From contig NZ_CAACUY010000010.1 of the NCBI RefSeq assembly GCF_900659615.1, positions 43,894 to 107,893 of the forward strand: a DNA stretch of 64,000 bases, given 5' to 3'. The first letter of the stretch is position 1, and the number at the start of each line of letters is the position of its first letter. Source of the stretch: Actinomadura fibrosa (GTDB lineage Bacteria > Actinomycetota > Actinomycetes > Streptosporangiales > Streptosporangiaceae). A program made the position numbers and the translations under genes. The notes under the pieces were generated by a model. That model was given only the letters and a program-made list of their open reading frames with translations. It was not told the DNA's origin and searched no databases. Positions 15,485 to 24,107 of this stretch are shown here, piece after piece.

Positions 15485-16432
15485 CTACTTCATGTGGGTG
15501 GCAAACCAGTCCAGCATTTCCTTGGGCTCGCGCTGGAAGTACAGGTAGCCATCCCAGCGGGCGGTGGTTCCGTGAACCCAAACGAGTTTCTTGTCTTCGA
15601 TCGGGATGTTGTCGAACATCGCCTGGACGTCGTCGGGGCGGGTCATCAGGTCGTCGTGGACCTGGTAAAGGAAGGTGGGGATGGTGACGCTCTTGGCGGC
15701 CTCGACCGGAGACATCTCAGAAAAGGGGAAGCTGACGATCAGGCGGACCTTTTCCTCCAGCTCGGCGATGCGCTCTGGCAGGCCCAGCCTCTCTAGAGTG
15801 CGCTGCATGGTGACGCCGACCGACAGCGGCTGTGGGGAAACGATACAGCGCACGCCTTCGAAATACTCGGGGTACATCTGCATGGCGAACATTGTCGCGT
15901 TCGAGCCCTGGCAACGGCTGAACAGGCCGATGGTCATGTCCTTGAGGTCTTCGCGGGCGCGCACGTACTGCAGAGAGCCGACGACGTCGCGAGCTTCGAA
16001 GCGGCCGCCGCTGCCGATGCCGCCGTTGCCGGTTCCGCTGTGGCCGAGGTTGCGCATGTCGTAGGTGAGGACGTTGTATCCGGCCTCGTGCAGAATGCGA
16101 TAGTCGGGCACGAAGTCGACCTCGAAGTCGTTGCCGGTGCTTGCCCCGATCGACTTCCAGGGCTCCAGGTGGGCGGGAAAACCGTAGCGGTTGAACCACA
16201 GGGGATGGTTAGCGATGATCAGCTTGTCCGATCCATCGCAGGGGATGTACCAGGCTTCCAGTGGCACACCGTCCATGGAGGGGAAAGACACCTCCTGGTA
16301 GGTCAGGCCGTAGTCGCCTGGGGTCTTGAGGATCGGCGAGCGCATGGGGTGGCCGAAGCCTTGCGCGATGCCGTCCAGGATGCCCTGGATCTCCTCTTCG
16401 CTGTGGGCCCGTTCCTGATGGACGGTGCTCAT
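15485..16432 (-). CDS. Alpha/beta hydrolase with Cys at the nucleophile elbow
   Basis: ATG 16432 is preceded by GAGGAG at 5 bases; the product is 315 residues and has no signal peptide. The fold shows in YNVLTYDMRNLGHSG (strand 4 and turn) and in the elbow FSRCQGSNAT near residue 181, where Cys replaces the usual Ser (S-R-C-Q-G). VHDDLMTRPDDVQ gives the acid-residue loop, and VWVHGTTARWDGYLYF is where a His is expected. Dienelactone hydrolases use a Cys in this place, but overall similarity to them is not obvious. A TetR gene 76 bases upstream on the same strand probably controls it. Confidence 0.75.
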   Translation of the reverse strand: MSTVHQERAHSEEEIQGILDGIAQGFGHPMRSPILKTPGDYGLTYQEVSFPSMDGVPLEAWYIPCDGSDKLIIANHPLWFNRYGFPAHLEPWKSIGASTGNDFEVDFVPDYRILHEAGYNVLTYDMRNLGHSGTGNGGIGSGGRFEARDVVGSLQYVRAREDLKDMTIGLFSRCQGSNATMFAMQMYPEYFEGVRCIVSPQPLSVGVTMQRTLERLGLPERIAELEEKVRLIVSFPFSEMSPVEAAKSVTIPTFLYQVHDDLMTRPDDVQAMFDNIPIEDKKLVWVHGTTARWDGYLYFQREPKEMLDWFATHMK

Positions 16433-16508
16433 GTGCTCCTCTTTCATGTCGAGTCCGCGGGTCGAGGGGACCTGCCGGTCGTGCGGCCAGTCGCTCTGGA
16501 GAGCCCCA

Positions 16509-17267
16509 TCAGGGCGGGTCGCCACCTGCCGCGCTGCTGAGCGCGGATAGTTGGGCCAGCCATTCGCGCAGCAGTGTGGTCTCCGAGGCACGCAGCGTGC
16601 CGACGGGGCCATGTGGCATCTCCGCTTCCAGTCGCGCGGCAGCTCGCACAAGTTGCGGCGTCACCGGAGGCGCGCCAGGCACAGCCGGCGGGCTGATGAC
16701 GGCCGCGGTGACGGCGTCTCGCACGATGGCCGACAGGTGGTCGTCGGCCGCCGCGCGGGTGCGGATGAGGTGCAAAGTGACCCCTACCGCGGCCGAGGCC
16801 ACCATGTCCGCGGCCGTCTCGGCCGGTATGCGCAGCCGTCCGGCTCTCTCCAGGTCGCGCATCTTCGTCACGAGAACCGCGTGGGCGTGATCCGCCGGGC
16901 CTGTACGGCCGTCCATCGGCCGGCCGTACATGATCGTGTAGAGGGCGGGGTTGGTCACCCCGAACTCCACGTGCATGTCCCAGCCGCGAAGGAAGTCCTC
17001 GACCGGATCCCCGGTCGCCTCCAGGGCCTGCTTGCGGGTCAGGTAGCGGCTGAACCTGTCCGCCGCCACCTCTCGCAGCAGGCCGTCCTTGTCGCCGAAG
17101 TGGTGGTACAGGGTCGGCGCTGCAACGCCGGCCGCGTCGCACACCTCGCGGGTCGAGAAATCTCCACTGGCCGATGCCGCCAGCAGGTCAGCGGCCGCGT
17201 CGATGATCAGGACGCGGGTCCGCTGGGCCGATGAAGCCTCCTTAGCTGCAATGTAGCGATGATACAC
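16509..17267 (-). CDS. TetR-family transcriptional regulator
   Basis: From GTG 17267 the product is about 252 residues; the start is uncertain (TTG 17288 is possible) because no strong ribosome site is seen. The HTH is typical: ILIIDAAADLLAASASGDFS then TREVCDAAGVAAPTLYHHFG at about 20-65. The C-terminal ligand domain (about 75-225) resembles TetR_C_33-like repressors. It precedes the Cys-elbow hydrolase on the same strand and likely represses that operon, itself included, through the dyad at 17293-17309. Confidence 0.85.
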   Translation of the reverse strand: MYHRYIAAKEASSAQRTRVLIIDAAADLLAASASGDFSTREVCDAAGVAAPTLYHHFGDKDGLLREVAADRFSRYLTRKQALEATGDPVEDFLRGWDMHVEFGVTNPALYTIMYGRPMDGRTGPADHAHAVLVTKMRDLERAGRLRIPAETAADMVASAAVGVTLHLIRTRAAADDHLSAIVRDAVTAAVISPPAVPGAPPVTPQLVRAAARLEAEMPHGPVGTLRASETTLLREWLAQLSALSSAAGGDPP

Positions 17268-17292
17268 AGAAGCGCCATAGAAGCCCAAATTT

Positions 17293-17309
17293 ATCTAGCG
17301 ACGCTATAT
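17293..17309. promoter_or_regulatory. Candidate TetR operator
   Basis: TAGCGACGCTA (17296-17306) is a perfect 11-bp palindrome, extended to ATCTAGCG-A-CGCTATAT with one mismatch. A related half-palindrome TGTAGCGATGATACA lies at 17252-17266, over the proposed start. Two such sites at the head of a TetR gene suggest autorepression. Confidence 0.55.
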
Positions 17310-17489
17310 GAGGCTGAGTGCTCCCTCGCTCTCATCGTCGCGCTGCCCCCTGAGGTCATCGCGCGTTCCCGTCGGGTGGGCAGGCCGGATCAGCAGCATC
17401 CTGGGCGGATCGGCCTACGACGCCGCAACCGGGCAGCGGCGCGACGGATCGCCGGACGGCATGGCCGCGGCCGGGCTGTGGCCGATCAA

Positions 17490-17645
17490 ACAGTCGAAGT
17501 CGTCCACGCCGAGCACCATCGGCACCGGCCGCTCCGGCAGCGAAAGTCCCAGCAGTACGCGCAGCGCGGCGTGCCGGGGACAGCAGCACGCCCAGCGCCG
17601 GGTAGCAGCCGTGTGCCGGCGCGGCCGCCCAGCTCTCGTACGACC
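17490..17645 (-). pseudogene. ISL3-family transposase fragment
   Basis: Read leftward over two frames the DNA gives VVRELGGRAGTRLLPGAG and LRVLLGLSLPERPVPMVLG followed by VDDF. The block LPxxPVxxVLGVDDF is the start of the ISL3 transposase catalytic domain. Everything else of the gene is missing. Confidence 0.45.
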
Positions 17646-17670
17646 GCGCCGATCTGTGAGCCATGCGGTG

Positions 17671-17782
17671 AGTGCGGGATCAACCGCCTCAACCGCAACC
17701 GGGCGGTCGTGACCAGTTACGCCAAGCTTGCCGTCCGTTACGAGGCCGCCGTCCACATCACTGCATCAACGAGTGGCTGTGA
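17671..17782 (+). pseudogene. IS5-family transposase C-terminal fragment
   Basis: ECGINRLNRNRAVVTSYAKL and AVRYEAAVHI match the C terminus of the IS5-type transposase at 9984-10665. One base is missing before INEWL and the TGA. The copy differs in sequence from the 10-kb element, so it comes from a separate insertion. Confidence 0.6.
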
Positions 17783-17801
17783 CGGTTCTCTGCCCGGAGC
17801 C

Positions 17802-18242
17802 CTACTTGTACCACTCGTCGCCGTCCGAGCCCGCTCTCGACTCCAAATAGTCCTTCAGCGACTTGGCAATCCGGGTACGTTCGTCGGTCTCATGGTCCCA
17901 GACGACTACTTCGCCGGGCCGTCCCCCCGGCGCCTTGAAAAGCGCGAACAGATCCCCGCCGCCGTTATCCCCCATGAACATGAGCTGATCGAACGAGGTG
18001 TAGAGCTCGGCGAAGTCCGCGTTCCGCCGAAACTCCGTATTCTGCTCGATGATCTCCTGTACCGACCACACCAGTCCGGATCCGTACTCGTCCTGCACCC
18101 CGCCGGTTTCACGCAGCAACTCCCGCAGTTCGTCCGGCACTGTCTGCCCCAACCGCTGCTCGATCTGATCGATTGCCTCATCGGAAGCAGGCGCGGCGAA
18201 CTCAGCATCGCTGTAAAGCCGCCCGATCAACTCTCTCCACAT
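17802..18242 (-). CDS. SMI1/KNR4 (SUKH) family protein
   Basis: The 146-residue product has the SUKH-1 layout: ASDEAIDQIEQRLGQTVPDE followed by LRELLRETGGV, then FMGDNGGGDLFALF and GEVVVWDHETDERTRIA. Family members are immunity proteins for polymorphic and contact-dependent toxins, or housekeeping regulators. No toxin gene is visible next to it; the surroundings are IS and pseudogene debris, so it may be an orphan immunity gene. Family is clear; the role is inference. Confidence 0.8.
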   Translation of the reverse strand: MWRELIGRLYSDAEFAAPASDEAIDQIEQRLGQTVPDELRELLRETGGVQDEYGSGLVWSVQEIIEQNTEFRRNADFAELYTSFDQLMFMGDNGGGDLFALFKAPGGRPGEVVVWDHETDERTRIAKSLKDYLESRAGSDGDEWYK

Positions 18243-18371
18243 GGGAGTCCTCTCACCGTCTGCGGATCAGCGATCATGGTAGGCGCACTCTCACATCTTC
18301 TGAAAAGCCCTAGCCTGTACCGGTGGTCAGCGAGGATTCTGGCCTGTTCAGCATGCAAGCGGCGATTGTTG

Positions 18372-18584
18372 ATGCTGGTCAGCGTCCTGGAGGAACAGGC
18401 CGGCCGCCCCGACGTGGACGCCCCGGACGACTTCGACATGGCCGCATACGCCGCGGCGTACCCCACCGTGATGGCCGGCGTGACAAAGTACTTTCAGCCT
18501 GACCGCACCGTCGACGATCTGTTCCGCGATCGTCTGGAACAGATCAGCCATGGTCCTGCGGCGCCGTCCGGCCCCACGTCCTGA
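18372..18584 (+). pseudogene. C-terminal fragment resembling a TetR regulator
   Basis: The 70-residue frame reads MLVSVLEEQAGRPDVDAPDD, YAAAYPTVMAGVTKYFQPDR and DDLFRDRLEQI. The acidic helical end with DLFxxxLExI resembles the effector domain of TetR-family proteins, and no HTH lies upstream in any frame. Assignment is tentative. Confidence 0.3.
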
Positions 18585-18858
18585 CCGGTCAACCCTGGCA
18601 CGAGCGCCCCGCGTCGCTGCCAGGCCAAGGACGGCCGCTTCTGGGACGAGTATCGTGCTGCAGTCCCGTGGCGGGTCCGTCCCCCGCGCCTACTCCACTT
18701 CGAAATCTACGGGCGCGAGGATCGCGTCGGCGGCAACGCGTTCACCGCTGACTTCTCCCAGTCCGCTGGCTCCGCCGTCCCGGTCGGACGGCCCGCTGCT
18801 CCCCCATGGCGGGAGGAACAGGGGGCCGTGGTCCGCCGGTCGCCGTGACGGCCCGGCG
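18585..18858. other. Coding-like debris
   Basis: A plus-strand frame from about 18620 reads CQAKDGRFWDEYRAAVPWRV and then HFEIYGREDRVGGNAFTADF before losing character. The first part resembles the tail of small membrane methyltransferases, but this is not enough to name it. Confidence 0.25.
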
Positions 18859-19175
18859 TCAGGCTCCGGCGGTCCGCTCGGGCAGCCCCCAGCCGGGGCG
18901 GGGGAAGTGGCAGGTGTAGCTCTCCGGGTACTTCTGCAGGAGTCCTGATGCTCGGCCTCCCCGAAGTCGCCGACGGGGGTCACCTCGGTGACGGCCTTCC
19001 CCCCGGCCAGAGGTCGGGAGGCGTCGACGTCGGCGATGGTGTTTCGGTGACCTTCCGCTGACCGTTCGAGGTGTAAAGATCGCGGACCGGTAGCTCGTGC
19101 CGATGTCGTAGACGACCTCGATGGTCTCGGCGTAAGTCCCGGGATCGCGGTGATCCAGGAACAGCTGCCCGTGGG
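18859..19175 (-). pseudogene. msrA: Broken peptide methionine sulfoxide reductase gene
   Basis: Reading leftward, [13 protein letters not shown] is joined directly to [10 protein letters not shown], omitting the roughly 30 residues that normally lie between. After frame shifts follow [15 protein letters not shown] and [20 protein letters not shown] with ERTAGA and TGA at 18859. These blocks are the conserved C-terminal half of MsrA in the correct order. The N-terminal GCFWC active site was not found upstream. Confidence 0.6.
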
Positions 19176-19253
19176 CAGTGCCCTCTCGGTTGCCTTGGCC
19201 GTTGTCTCCCTCCTGTCCTTCGCCGGGTGGCTACAGCGGACGCCGCATCCGCG

Positions 19254-19580
19254 TTATCCCGCGGGGACGAGCGCGGCCAGGGGGACGTGGTGCTGGCCCG
19301 CGTGGATGTCACGGTCGCGCAGGCCACCCTGGGGCACCGGCCGGGGGAAGGAGATCTTCACGACGTTGAGGGTGGGGATGCGGAAGATCTGGACGCTCGC
19401 CGGGTCGAGGTCGTACAGGCGGGCGATGACCCGCTCGTTGACGAAGTCCTCGTCGGCGACGGTCGCGTAGTCCGCGGCCGACCGCATGAAGAGCTCCATC
19501 GTGACCCAGAACGGGCCCGCGTTCTTGGAGCGGATCTCCTTCGCCATGTCGCCCAGCGTGCGGCGGTGCTCGTCAGTCAC
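19254..19580 (-). CDS. DUF4387 protein, AtuA partner subunit
   Basis: The 108-residue product matches the DUF4387 pattern: LGDMAKEIRSKNAGPFWVTM, FVNERVIARLYDLD, VKISFPRPVPQGGLRDRDIH and AGQHHVPL. The family is nearly always encoded after, or fused to, AtuA/DUF1446 proteins. GTG 19580 lies inside the last codons of the AtuA gene (8-base overlap), indicating translational coupling. It is the last gene of a four-gene operon. Its biochemical role is unknown. Confidence 0.8.
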   Translation of the reverse strand: MTDEHRRTLGDMAKEIRSKNAGPFWVTMELFMRSAADYATVADEDFVNERVIARLYDLDPASVQIFRIPTLNVVKISFPRPVPQGGLRDRDIHAGQHHVPLAALVPAG

Positions 19581-20958
19581 GGGAGGCCCCTTCGGTGATC
19601 TCGATGCGGAACATGCCGGACGGCTCGTCGACGTCCACGACGTGGTTGAGCGCGAACTCGTAGGCGGGGCCGCGCTCGGTCTCGGCCGGGGAGGTGGCGA
19701 AGGCCAGGCTCGGGAGGTGGTCCATGTCGCGGGTCGGGAGGTGGAGCATCAGCGGGTTGGCGATCTTGGCGATGGCGGTGGCCGTGGCCTGGTCCGGGGC
19801 GCTGACCAGCAGCATCACGCCGACCTCCCGGGGCGGCCCGTCCGCCGGGTCGATGCTTCCCAGGACGGCGTTGTACCCGTACGGGCGGATGTCCACGGCG
19901 TAGCCGGAGGGGTCGAGGCCCAGCGTCTGCCGCACGCGTCCGGTGAGGATCTCGTGCAGCAGCGCGACCCACTCCTCGATCCTGGCGAGGATGTGCGGGT
20001 CGCGGATGGCGGTGAAGGACATCGTCTCGTAGCCGGTGACGCGGGCGCCTTCGAGCTTGATCGTGTGCTGGCCGGCGGGCTCGAACCGTGACCCCTCGAC
20101 GCGGACGCGGCGGTCGTCCAGCGCGGTGTAGGTCGCGTCACCGACCACGAGCGTGCCGGCGGGCTCCCGCATCCGGAACGGGTCGACGGTCTCGTAGAGC
20201 ATGTGCGCCGCCACCGACGCCGGAGTGCACGCGTTGGACGGGTCGAGGGGCTCGATGGTGAAGCCGTCCCGGTCGATGGTGGCGAGGACGCCGCCCGCGC
20301 GCGGGTCGGTGGTGCACTGCCCGCCACACTCGACGATCTTGGACGCGTGCCAGGTCGGGCCGGCGGGCATGCCCCGCGTCAGCGGGACCGCGGCGGCGAC
20401 GGCGGTGTCGGTGGCGCGGCCGGCGAGCACCACCTGGGCGCCGGCGGCCAGCGCGTCCGCGATCGGCTCGTGGCCCATCATGCCGACGATGCGGGTGCAT
20501 TCGTCCAGCGTGGAGGCGTCGAGGTCGCCCATCGGCGGCAGCGGGTGGACGCGCCCCTCGTTCAGCCTCTCCTTGAGGGCGGCGGCCGTCTGCTCGCTGT
20601 AGACGCGCGCGACCGTGAGGCTCAGGCGCTCCTCGTCCAGGATCCGGGCGGCGATCCCGGCGACCCAGTCGACACCGGAGTCGGTACCGCTCGTGCCGCA
20701 CGATCCGATGATCAGCGGGATGCCGGCGGTGGACGCGGCCCTCAGCAGGATCCGCAGGTCGCCGGCGACCGCGGCGGCGGTCGTCTTCGCGGTGCCGGAG
20801 CCCAGGTAGTAGGGACCGGAGTCGGTGGAGCCGCCGTCCACGGCGATCACGTCGGCTCCCAGTTCGAGTCCTCTGTCGACCGTCGCCGGGGGGAATCCCG
20901 CCCCGAGCATCCCGGTCGGGGCCAGCACCCTGACGGCTGTCGCAGGCGTACTCGTCAT
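19573..20958 (-). CDS. AtuA/DUF1446 acyl-processing family protein
   Basis: The 461-residue product shows DUF1446 landmarks: GADVIAVDGGSTDSGPYYLG near 35, LIIGSCGTSGTDSGVDWV near 82, QVVLAGRATDTAV near 175, and GGQCTTDPRAGG near 208. AtuA was named in acyclic terpene (citronellol) catabolism in Pseudomonas; other members sit in operons for hydroxyacid and branched-acid breakdown. The reaction is still poorly defined. Here it is coupled by ATGA overlap to a 2-hydroxyacid dehydrogenase, suggesting a hydroxyacid substrate rather than a terpene. Confidence 0.85.
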   Translation of the reverse strand: MTSTPATAVRVLAPTGMLGAGFPPATVDRGLELGADVIAVDGGSTDSGPYYLGSGTAKTTAAAVAGDLRILLRAASTAGIPLIIGSCGTSGTDSGVDWVAGIAARILDEERLSLTVARVYSEQTAAALKERLNEGRVHPLPPMGDLDASTLDECTRIVGMMGHEPIADALAAGAQVVLAGRATDTAVAAAVPLTRGMPAGPTWHASKIVECGGQCTTDPRAGGVLATIDRDGFTIEPLDPSNACTPASVAAHMLYETVDPFRMREPAGTLVVGDATYTALDDRRVRVEGSRFEPAGQHTIKLEGARVTGYETMSFTAIRDPHILARIEEWVALLHEILTGRVRQTLGLDPSGYAVDIRPYGYNAVLGSIDPADGPPREVGVMLLVSAPDQATATAIAKIANPLMLHLPTRDMDHLPSLAFATSPAETERGPAYEFALNHVVDVDEPSGMFRIEITEGASRD

Positions 20959-21965
20959 GTCGTCCTCGTTCCTTCGGTCGGGTTCGGTGGTTTCACGGGC
21001 GGGAGCAGGTGCGCGTTGAGGGACGAGCGGGGACGTCCCCGCAGGGCGGCGATCAGTTCGCGGGCGCCTTCGAGGCCGGTGGCCCGCCGCGCTTCGGCGG
21101 TCTGCCCGGCCAGGTGGGAGTAGACGGTGATGCCGGGGACGTCCCGCAGCGGGCTGTCGGCCGGCAGGGGTTCGGTGCCGGTGACGTCGAGCGCCGCGCC
21201 AGCGAGCCGTCCCGCGCGGACCGCGGCGGCGAGGGCGGTCTCGTCGACGATGGCGCCGCGCGCGGTGTTGACCAGGTGCGCCGTCGGTTTCATCCGGGCG
21301 AGCGCCCGGGCGTCGATCAGGTTCCGGGTGGCGGGCGTGAGCGCCGTGTGCAGCGAGAGGAAGTCCGAGGAGGCGAGGAGCTCGGGGAGGTCCACGAACC
21401 GGACGGAGGCGTCATGACGGTCGCTCGCCGGGACGTTGGTCGTGCAGAGCACCGACAGGCCGAACGCCTGGGCGAGAGGCACCACGGCGCGGGCCGCCGC
21501 ACCGTAGCCGAGGAGCCCGAGCGTCCTGCCGCGCAGCTCGTGGCCGTTCTCGCGCGGCCACCGGCCCGCCTGGACGCCGGTGGCGACGGGTACCAGCCGG
21601 CGGGCCTGGGCCAGCAGCAGGGCCATCGTGTACTCGGCCACGGCGTTCGCGTTGACGCCCGGGAGGTTGCTCACCGAGACGCCCGCGCGGGTCGCGGCCG
21701 CGACGTCGACGGAGTCGTAACCGACGCCGCTGCGCACGAGCGCGCGCAGGGACGGCGCGTGCGCGAACACCTCGGCGGTCATCGGCTCGTTGCCGATCAG
21801 CGCGCCTTCGGCGCCGTCCAGGATCGCGATCAGCTCGTCGCGGTCACGGACTCCCCGCCGCGGACGGTGCCGCGTGGCGAAGCCGGCATCGCGGAGGAGG
21901 ACGTCCACCTCGTCTCCGGGCACCAGGTAGTCGGTGGTGATGAGGACGGTCGGCGGGGCGCTCAC
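20955..21965 (-). CDS. D-isomer 2-hydroxyacid dehydrogenase
   Basis: GTG 21965 overlaps the stop of the MFS gene (GTGA); the product is 336 residues. It has the catalytic domain split around a Rossmann domain (GRTLGLLGYGAAARAVVPLA), the substrate-binding RSGVGYDSVD and NLPGVNANAVAEY, and the active-site Arg (NTARGAIVDETAL), Glu (DVTGTEPLP) and His (YSHLAGQT). It should interconvert a 2-hydroxyacid and 2-oxoacid with NAD(P). It shares an operon with the transporter and AtuA, so it likely acts on the imported compound. Confidence 0.88.
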   Translation of the reverse strand: MSAPPTVLITTDYLVPGDEVDVLLRDAGFATRHRPRRGVRDRDELIAILDGAEGALIGNEPMTAEVFAHAPSLRALVRSGVGYDSVDVAAATRAGVSVSNLPGVNANAVAEYTMALLLAQARRLVPVATGVQAGRWPRENGHELRGRTLGLLGYGAAARAVVPLAQAFGLSVLCTTNVPASDRHDASVRFVDLPELLASSDFLSLHTALTPATRNLIDARALARMKPTAHLVNTARGAIVDETALAAAVRAGRLAGAALDVTGTEPLPADSPLRDVPGITVYSHLAGQTAEARRATGLEGARELIAALRGRPRSSLNAHLLPPVKPPNPTEGTRTT

Positions 21966-23275
21966 CGGCCGTCCTCCCCGCGGGCGGCCTCGCCGGCGAG
22001 GGCGGTCGCGCGCCGGAGCCGGTCGACCCGCAGGACGAGCAGGACGGCGAGGACGGTCAGAACCGCGATGTGCAGCAGCATCAGGCTCCATCCCGTCACG
22101 TCCACGGCCAGGCCGACCACGGCCGGCCCGGCGAGCCCGCCGGACATCCACCCGACCGTGTACAGGCCGGTGTAGCTGCCGAGGACGCGGGACGACGGCG
22201 CCAGGTTCCACAGCACCACGGCGGCGTTGATGACGAAGCCCGCGGCGCCGGCCGACGCCAGGCACAGCGCCGCGATGGTGGCCGCCGGCGTCGGCACGGC
22301 CGTGCCGAGGACCATGGCGGCGGCGAAGACCACCATCCCGGCGGCCATGACCCGCAGCCGTCCGAAGCGCTCGGCGAGCAGGGCCGCGGGGAAGGCGGCG
22401 AGGACGTACGCGATCCCGCCGGGCAGCGTGAGCCCGCCGGCCTCGCCGTCGGAAAGGCCGAGGACCTCCACGCCGTAAGGGGTCATGAGCGAGCGCGACG
22501 CGAACCACGCCCCGCCGAAGGCGAACACGGCGAGGATCACCAGCAGCCGGCTCCGGTCGGGGTCGCGCAGCAGGTCGCGGATGACGGCCCTCATCGTGGT
22601 CCCGGCGTCCGCGTCCCGCGGCGTGCCGTCCGCCGCCGCGGCCTCGTCCTCCGCCAGGGCGGCCCGGTAGGCGGCGGAGCGGCTGTCCCGCACCCGCCAG
22701 ACGAGCACGGCCGCCGCGATCAGCATGAGGGCCGCGGGGACGGCGAAGGCCAGCTTCGGGTGGTCGTCGACCAGCAGCAGGCTGACCAGCGCGGCGACGA
22801 TGGTGGTGAGCGCCGAGGCGATCTTCACCGCGGCGTTCGCCCGGCCGCGCCGCGCGGGCTCGATGAAGTCGGGCATGAGCGACTCGCTGACGGGCTTGAA
22901 GCTGTTCATCACCAGCGCGTAGGCGAAGATCGCCAGGATCAGCGGGCCCAGCGCGGTCGCGTGCGGGATGAGCAGGAACAGCACGGCGCCCAGCGGCATC
23001 ATGACCGCCAGGTAGGGGATCCGCCGCCCCCAGGGGGTCCGGGTGTTGTCCGAGCGGTTGCCCATGTAGGGCTGGATGAAGATCCCGAGCAGGTTGTCCA
23101 TGCCCATGAGCAGGCCGACCACCGCGGCGCTGGCGACGTGGTCCCGCAGCAGTTCGGGGACCCGGTTGTCGTAGAAGTTCCAGGTCGACTCCTGCGCGAA
23201 CACCGCGAGGGCCACGTAGAACGTGATCCTCCCGGTGCCCGGCGCGCGTCTCTCGGTTCGGGCCGCGCTCACCAT
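21962..23275 (-). CDS. MFS transporter, GPH/SLC45-like
   Basis: ATG 23275 follows AGGAGG at 6 bases; the product is 437 residues with about 12 hydrophobic segments. Landmarks are MGMDNLLGIFIQPYMGNRSD and NTRTPWGRRIPYL (the loop 2-3 motif with RTxxGRR), then SFKPVSESLMPDFIEPARRG in the central loop. This is the pattern of the SLC45/GPH-like sugar and organic-acid symporters. As first gene of the operon it probably imports the substrate of the downstream enzymes. The ligand is not known. Confidence 0.85.
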   Translation of the reverse strand: MVSAARTERRAPGTGRITFYVALAVFAQESTWNFYDNRVPELLRDHVASAAVVGLLMGMDNLLGIFIQPYMGNRSDNTRTPWGRRIPYLAVMMPLGAVLFLLIPHATALGPLILAIFAYALVMNSFKPVSESLMPDFIEPARRGRANAAVKIASALTTIVAALVSLLLVDDHPKLAFAVPAALMLIAAAVLVWRVRDSRSAAYRAALAEDEAAAADGTPRDADAGTTMRAVIRDLLRDPDRSRLLVILAVFAFGGAWFASRSLMTPYGVEVLGLSDGEAGGLTLPGGIAYVLAAFPAALLAERFGRLRVMAAGMVVFAAAMVLGTAVPTPAATIAALCLASAGAAGFVINAAVVLWNLAPSSRVLGSYTGLYTVGWMSGGLAGPAVVGLAVDVTGWSLMLLHIAVLTVLAVLLVLRVDRLRRATALAGEAARGEDGR

Positions 23276-23313
23276 GGCGTCCTCCTCGGCTGTGGCGGAC
23301 GTCACCGTACTAC

Positions 23314-23358
23314 TTGCTATAGCAAAATAGTCAAGCCATGGCACTGATTCTTTGCCAT
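23314..23358. promoter_or_regulatory. Two operator-like dyads in a divergent promoter
   Basis: TTGCTATAGCAA (23314-23325) is a perfect 12-bp palindrome. ATGGCA-N9-TGCCAT (23338-23358) is a second perfect dyad. They fill the 103 bases between the MFS and GntR start codons and are candidate binding sites for the GntR repressor controlling both units. Confidence 0.6.
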
Positions 23359-23378
23359 GCCACTGCTACGGTGGCCTC

Positions 23379-24107
23379 ATGATGGTCAAGTCGACGGCGG
23401 ACCGGCCGTCCGCAGGCGGCGGGACCCGAGCCGATCTCGCCTACCAGGCCCTCCGGGAGGCGATCGGGTCGGGAACGCTGCGTCCCGGCCAGAAGGTCAC
23501 CGAGCGCGGCCTCGCCGAGCGGCTCGCGGTCAGCCCCACACCGGTGCGCGAGGCGCTCCGCCGGCTCGAACAGGACGGGCTCATCCAGCGCACCGGCCCG
23601 CGGACGGTCGTCGTCGCCGACGTCGCCGAGCGCGCCGTCGACGACCTCGCCGAGGTCGAGATCGGGCTGCGCGGCCTGGTCGCCCGCTTCGCGGCCCGGC
23701 ACGCCACGCCCGCCCAGCTCGACGCCCTCGACGCGATCCTCGACGCCGCCGACGACCTGCTGATCGTCATCGCCACGCGGCACCGGCACGGCGAGGACGT
23801 CGACCGGCACGTCACCGCGCTGCTCGACCGCATGCAGGAGTTCAACGACGCGGTCAACGCGTGCGCCCACAACCCCGTCCTGATCCGGCTCCTGGAGCAG
23901 ACCCAGGTCTTCTCCCGGCCCGAGCGCCGCGCCCTGCGCCTGGAGAAGATCGCCGAGGACGACCGCTTCGGCCTGGACCGCTACTCCGGCCACCGCGCCC
24001 TCGTCCGCGCCCTCCGGGCGGGCGACTCCGCGACCGCCGAACGGCTGGTCATCGAGGACGCCCAGGGCGGCCTGGCGGACCTGCGGGCCCGCGGAGGCGA
24101 CCGGTGA
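23379..24107 (+). CDS. GntR-family regulator, FadR/FCD type
   Basis: The 242-residue product (ATG 23379 or 23382) has a winged HTH at about 15-80 (AYQALREAIGSGTLRPGQKV, SPTPVREALRRLEQDGLI) and an all-helical FCD domain at about 95-235 with the metal-binding pattern D..H..H (DRHVTALLDRMQEFNDAV, YSGHRALVRALRAGD). FCD ligands are typically carboxylic acids. It is coupled to the dehydrogenase gene by a GTGA overlap and is divergent from the transporter operon, so it probably represses both until the acid appears. Confidence 0.88.
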   Translation: MMVKSTADRPSAGGGTRADLAYQALREAIGSGTLRPGQKVTERGLAERLAVSPTPVREALRRLEQDGLIQRTGPRTVVVADVAERAVDDLAEVEIGLRGLVARFAARHATPAQLDALDAILDAADDLLIVIATRHRHGEDVDRHVTALLDRMQEFNDAVNACAHNPVLIRLLEQTQVFSRPERRALRLEKIAEDDRFGLDRYSGHRALVRALRAGDSATAERLVIEDAQGGLADLRARGGDR

